DNA from: Prevotellaceae bacterium UBA3627
GTDB lineage: Bacteria; Bacteroidota; Bacteroidia; Bacteroidales; Bacteroidaceae
Direction: 5' to 3'
NCBI GenBank assembly: GCA_002373375.1
Contig: DFLE01000024.1
Span: 52,435-116,434 of the forward strand
Length of the DNA: 64,000 nt
The notes under the pieces are model-generated. The model did not search any database and was not told the origin of the DNA. It was given only the letters and a program-made list of their open reading frames with translations. The translations under genes were made by a program, and so were the position numbers. Shown here one piece after another: positions 61,682 through 64,000 of the stretch (positions are counted from its first letter, which is position 1; every line of letters begins with the position of its first letter).

Positions 61682-62617
61682 ATGGAAAAAGATTCCTTTC
61701 TTGTATTCTCTGGCACGGCTACGCGTTATTTAGCCGAGAAGATTTGTGCCAGTTTGGGTTGCCCTTTAGGCAATCTCGTTATTACACGCTTCAGCGACGG
61801 AGAGTTTGCTGTAAGCTTTGAGGAGAGTATTCGCGGTCGCGACCTGTTCCTGGTGCAGAGTACATTCCCTAACTCAGACAACTTGATGGAGCTGTTGCTG
61901 ATGATAGACGCAGCCAAGCGTGCCTCAGCCCGTACCATCAATGCAGTGATACCGTATTTCGGCTGGGCCCGTCAGGACAGAAAGGATAAGCCGCGCGTGT
62001 CTATCGGCGCAAAGCTTGTTGCCGACCTGCTCAGCGTGGCTGGTATAGACCGTTTGATTACTATGGACTTGCATGCAGACCAGATACAGGGCTTCTTTGA
62101 TGTTCCTGTTGACCATTTGTATGGTTCAGGTGTAATATTGCCTTATCTGGAGAATCTGAAACTTGACAACCTTGTGATAGCTTCTCCAGACGTTGGCGGT
62201 GCAAAGCGTGCCAAGAGTTTTGCCAAGTATCTTGACTGTCCGTTGGTGCTGTGTAATAAGACACGTGCCCGCGCCAATGTCGTAGCAGAGATGCAGATTA
62301 TAGGTGATGTGAAAGACAAGGATGTTGTTATTGTTGACGACATGGTTGACACAGCCGGCACCATAACAAAGGCTGCAAACATAATGAAGGAAGCCGGAGC
62401 ACGTTCAGTGCGTGCGGTAGCAAGCCACTGCGTGATGTCAGGTCCGGCAAGTGAGCGTGTGCAGGAGTCTGCCTTGGAGGAGATAGTATTTACCGACTCC
62501 ATACCTTACTCTCAGCGTTGTGCCAAGGTTAAGCAGCTCAGCGTTGCTGATATGTTTGCGGAGACCATACGCAGAGTTATCAATAACGAGAGTATTTCGT
62601 CACAGTATATTATATAA
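61682..62617 (+). CDS. prs: Ribose-phosphate pyrophosphokinase (PRPP synthetase)
   Basis: 311 residues. It makes PRPP for nucleotides, His, Trp and NAD. FSDGEFAVSFEESIRGRD near the N-terminus, ARQDRK (ATP site), MDLHADQIQGFFDVPVDHL (metal site), SPDVGGAKRAKSFAKYL and the PRPP loop VIVDDMVDTAGTITKAA are all present. Confidence 0.97.
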   Translation: MEKDSFLVFSGTATRYLAEKICASLGCPLGNLVITRFSDGEFAVSFEESIRGRDLFLVQSTFPNSDNLMELLLMIDAAKRASARTINAVIPYFGWARQDRKDKPRVSIGAKLVADLLSVAGIDRLITMDLHADQIQGFFDVPVDHLYGSGVILPYLENLKLDNLVIASPDVGGAKRAKSFAKYLDCPLVLCNKTRARANVVAEMQIIGDVKDKDVVIVDDMVDTAGTITKAANIMKEAGARSVRAVASHCVMSGPASERVQESALEEIVFTDSIPYSQRCAKVKQLSVADMFAETIRRVINNESISSQYII

Positions 62618-62621
62618 TAAA

Positions 62622-62700
62622 AGTTATGAGTTGTGAGTGGTGAGCGGAAGACATCTTTGTCAAAGCTTACAGTAACTCATAACTCATAATTTATAAATCA
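62622..62700. repeat. Inverted 7-bp repeat tracts downstream of prs
   Basis: AGTTATGAGTTGTGAGT (62622-62638) and its reverse ACTCATAACTCATAA (about 62674-62688) can fold into a hairpin. Same 7-mer family as at 9411 and 53781. Confidence 0.7.
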
Positions 62701-62720
62701 TATTTCATAATTGAGAAAAC

Positions 62721-63044
62721 TTGGGCCGCATTAACAATATATGGTATTATCTCTCGCGTCATAAGTATTTCATCACTATTGTGGTGTGTGTGGTGCTTGT
62801 AGGGGTAGTTGACGAGAACAGCGTGCGCTCTCTCGTTATGTTGTCGATGCAACTAAGTGAGAAAAAAGAGCAACTGCGCTCTTATGAGGAACAGTTTGAG
62901 CGTGACTCCATAAGGCTGAGCAACTTTGAGGCGAGCCTGAAAGGCGTTGAGACTATAGCTCGTGAGAGATATAAGATGAAACGTCCTGACGAGGATGTCT
63001 TTGTATTGAGTACAGAGAAGAACATCGGACGTGAGGATGAATAG
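62721..63044 (+). CDS. Septum formation initiator (DivIC/FtsB-like) protein
   Basis: 107 residues from TTG. A membrane helix (about 17-34) is followed by a coiled coil (about 42-75) and the FtsB-type motif VETIARERYKMKRPDEDVF. It is expected in the divisome with FtsL and FtsQ. Gene order is prs, this gene, lysS. Confidence 0.88.
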   Translation: MGRINNIWYYLSRHKYFITIVVCVVLVGVVDENSVRSLVMLSMQLSEKKEQLRSYEEQFERDSIRLSNFEASLKGVETIARERYKMKRPDEDVFVLSTEKNIGREDE

Positions 63045-63077
63045 TCCACCTTAATATATAAGAAACAAAAAGAAACG

Positions 63078-64000
63078 ATGAACATTTTAGAACTGTCAGA
63101 ACAAGAGATTGGTCGCAGAGAAAGTCTGCAAGAATTGCGCAACATGGGCATAGACCCGTATCCAGCTGCAGAGTTTCCTGTGGATGCCTTTTCAACAGAG
63201 ATTATAGAAAATTTCGTTGACCTGCCAACAGAGAAAGACGAGGAAGGCAATGACGTGCCAGGTAAGGCTACGGCAGAGAATAGTCGTGTGGTATGCATAG
63301 CTGGCCGTATGATGAGCCGTCGTATCATGGGTAAGGCAGGCTTTATGGAAGTACAGGACTCTAAGGGACGCATACAGGTGTATGTGCAGCGTGACGCCAT
63401 CTGTCAGGGAGAAGACAAAGACTTATATAATAAGGTGTTCAAGAAGTTGATGGATATAGGTGACTTCGTTGGCGTGAAGGGTTATGTGTTCCGCACTCAG
63501 ACGGGTGAGATTTCCGTGCATGCCATGGAGCTTTCCATATTGTCAAAATCTCTTAAGCCACTGCCTATCGTGAAGTATAAGGATGGTGTGGCATACGACA
63601 AGTTTGATGACCCGGAGTTGCGCTATCGTCAGCGTTATGTTGATCTGGTGGTCAATGACGGTGTGAAGGATACATTCCTGAAGCGTGCCACAGTGGTGCG
63701 TACACTGCGCAGAATACTTGATGAGGCTGGCTACACTGAGGTGGAGACACCTACACTGCAAAGTATTGCCGGTGGTGCGAGTGCACGCCCGTTCATCACT
63801 CACTTCAACGCTCTCAATATACCGATGTATATGCGTATAGCTACTGAGCTGTACCTGAAACGCCTTATCGTGGGTGGCTTCGAGGGCGTATATGAGATAG
63901 GCAAGAACTTCCGTAATGAGGGTATGGACAAAAACCACAACCCAGAGTTTACCTGCATGGAGTTGTATGTAAGCTATAAGGACTACAACTGGATGATGTC
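63078..64000 (+). CDS. lysS: Lysyl-tRNA synthetase, class II (3' end cut by window)
   Basis: 307 codons seen. The OB-fold anticodon-binding domain (about 55-165) includes VVCIAGRMMSRRIMGKAGFM and VQDSKGRIQVYVQRD. Motif 1 starts near RYRQRYVDLVVNDGV. ETPTLQSIAGGASARPF and YEIGKNFRNEGMDKNHNPEF (motif 2) follow. The product charges tRNA-Lys. The C-terminal half is outside the window. Confidence 0.97.
   Translation, partial: MNILELSEQEIGRRESLQELRNMGIDPYPAAEFPVDAFSTEIIENFVDLPTEKDEEGNDVPGKATAENSRVVCIAGRMMSRRIMGKAGFMEVQDSKGRIQVYVQRDAICQGEDKDLYNKVFKKLMDIGDFVGVKGYVFRTQTGEISVHAMELSILSKSLKPLPIVKYKDGVAYDKFDDPELRYRQRYVDLVVNDGVKDTFLKRATVVRTLRRILDEAGYTEVETPTLQSIAGGASARPFITHFNALNIPMYMRIATELYLKRLIVGGFEGVYEIGKNFRNEGMDKNHNPEFTCMELYVSYKDYNWMM

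Overview
The window comes from a Bacteroidales chromosome, most likely Prevotella or a close relative. The evidence is two SusC/SusD pairs, Bacteroidetes-type promoters (TTTG, about 20 bp, TAnnTTTG) in front of many genes, no clear Shine-Dalgarno sequences, and lineage-typical families (DUF4199, DUF4827, DUF6048/DUF6452 calls, two PL11-type lyases). The species is not resolved from sequence alone.

Left block (1-21,143), nearly all on the minus strand, is housekeeping. It holds recQ (cut by the window edge), clpX, clpP and an S41 protease; then a Crp/Fnr-type regulator, ApbE, a DUF6048/DUF6452 pair, a DPM1-like glycosyltransferase and a DUF4199 membrane protein. The small SRP RNA and a tRNA-Thr(UGU) follow on the plus strand. 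Then come glmM, a DUF4827 lipoprotein, an NrnA-like DHH phosphoesterase, a nucleotidyltransferase, thiL, punA, lpxK and sppA. Gaps in this block are rich in repeats: CCCTCCC/GAGGGAGGG palindromes, 7-bp satellites, CTGTGTAATCTGTGG-type repeats, and a 22-bp periodic array.

Middle block (21,282-59,363) is a pectin-oriented (rhamnogalacturonan-I) polysaccharide utilization region. It encodes a CE12-like acetylesterase, a 1558-residue PL11-type rhamnogalacturonan lyase with a beta-rich tail and C-terminal dockerin, a large secreted orphan, a HEPN/MNT pair, and a small secreted protein with a cohesin-like domain. These are followed by a seven-gene run (FAS1 lipoprotein, SusC, SusD, FAS1-like lipoprotein, FAS1 lipoprotein, SusC, SusD), an MG2-like exported protein and rnhB. 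A second PL11-type lyase lies on the minus strand behind a 56-codon small ORF. Presumably the lyases cut the RG-I backbone, the esterase removes acetyl groups, and the SusCD/FAS1 outer-membrane complexes bind and import the products. No dedicated regulator (HTCS, SusR-like) is visible here.

Right block (59,712-64,000) is housekeeping again: nspC with a tiny membrane-protein ORF upstream, a divergent thiamine-phosphate-synthase-like gene, prs, a DivIC/FtsB-like septum protein and the start of lysS.

The most interesting points are a dockerin enzyme and a cohesin-like protein in one locus; a shared C-terminal tail on three secreted proteins; the 22-bp periodic repeat at two distant sites; a 131-bp lpxK/punA overlap; a palindrome-bearing insertion in sppA; and two unannotated small proteins.
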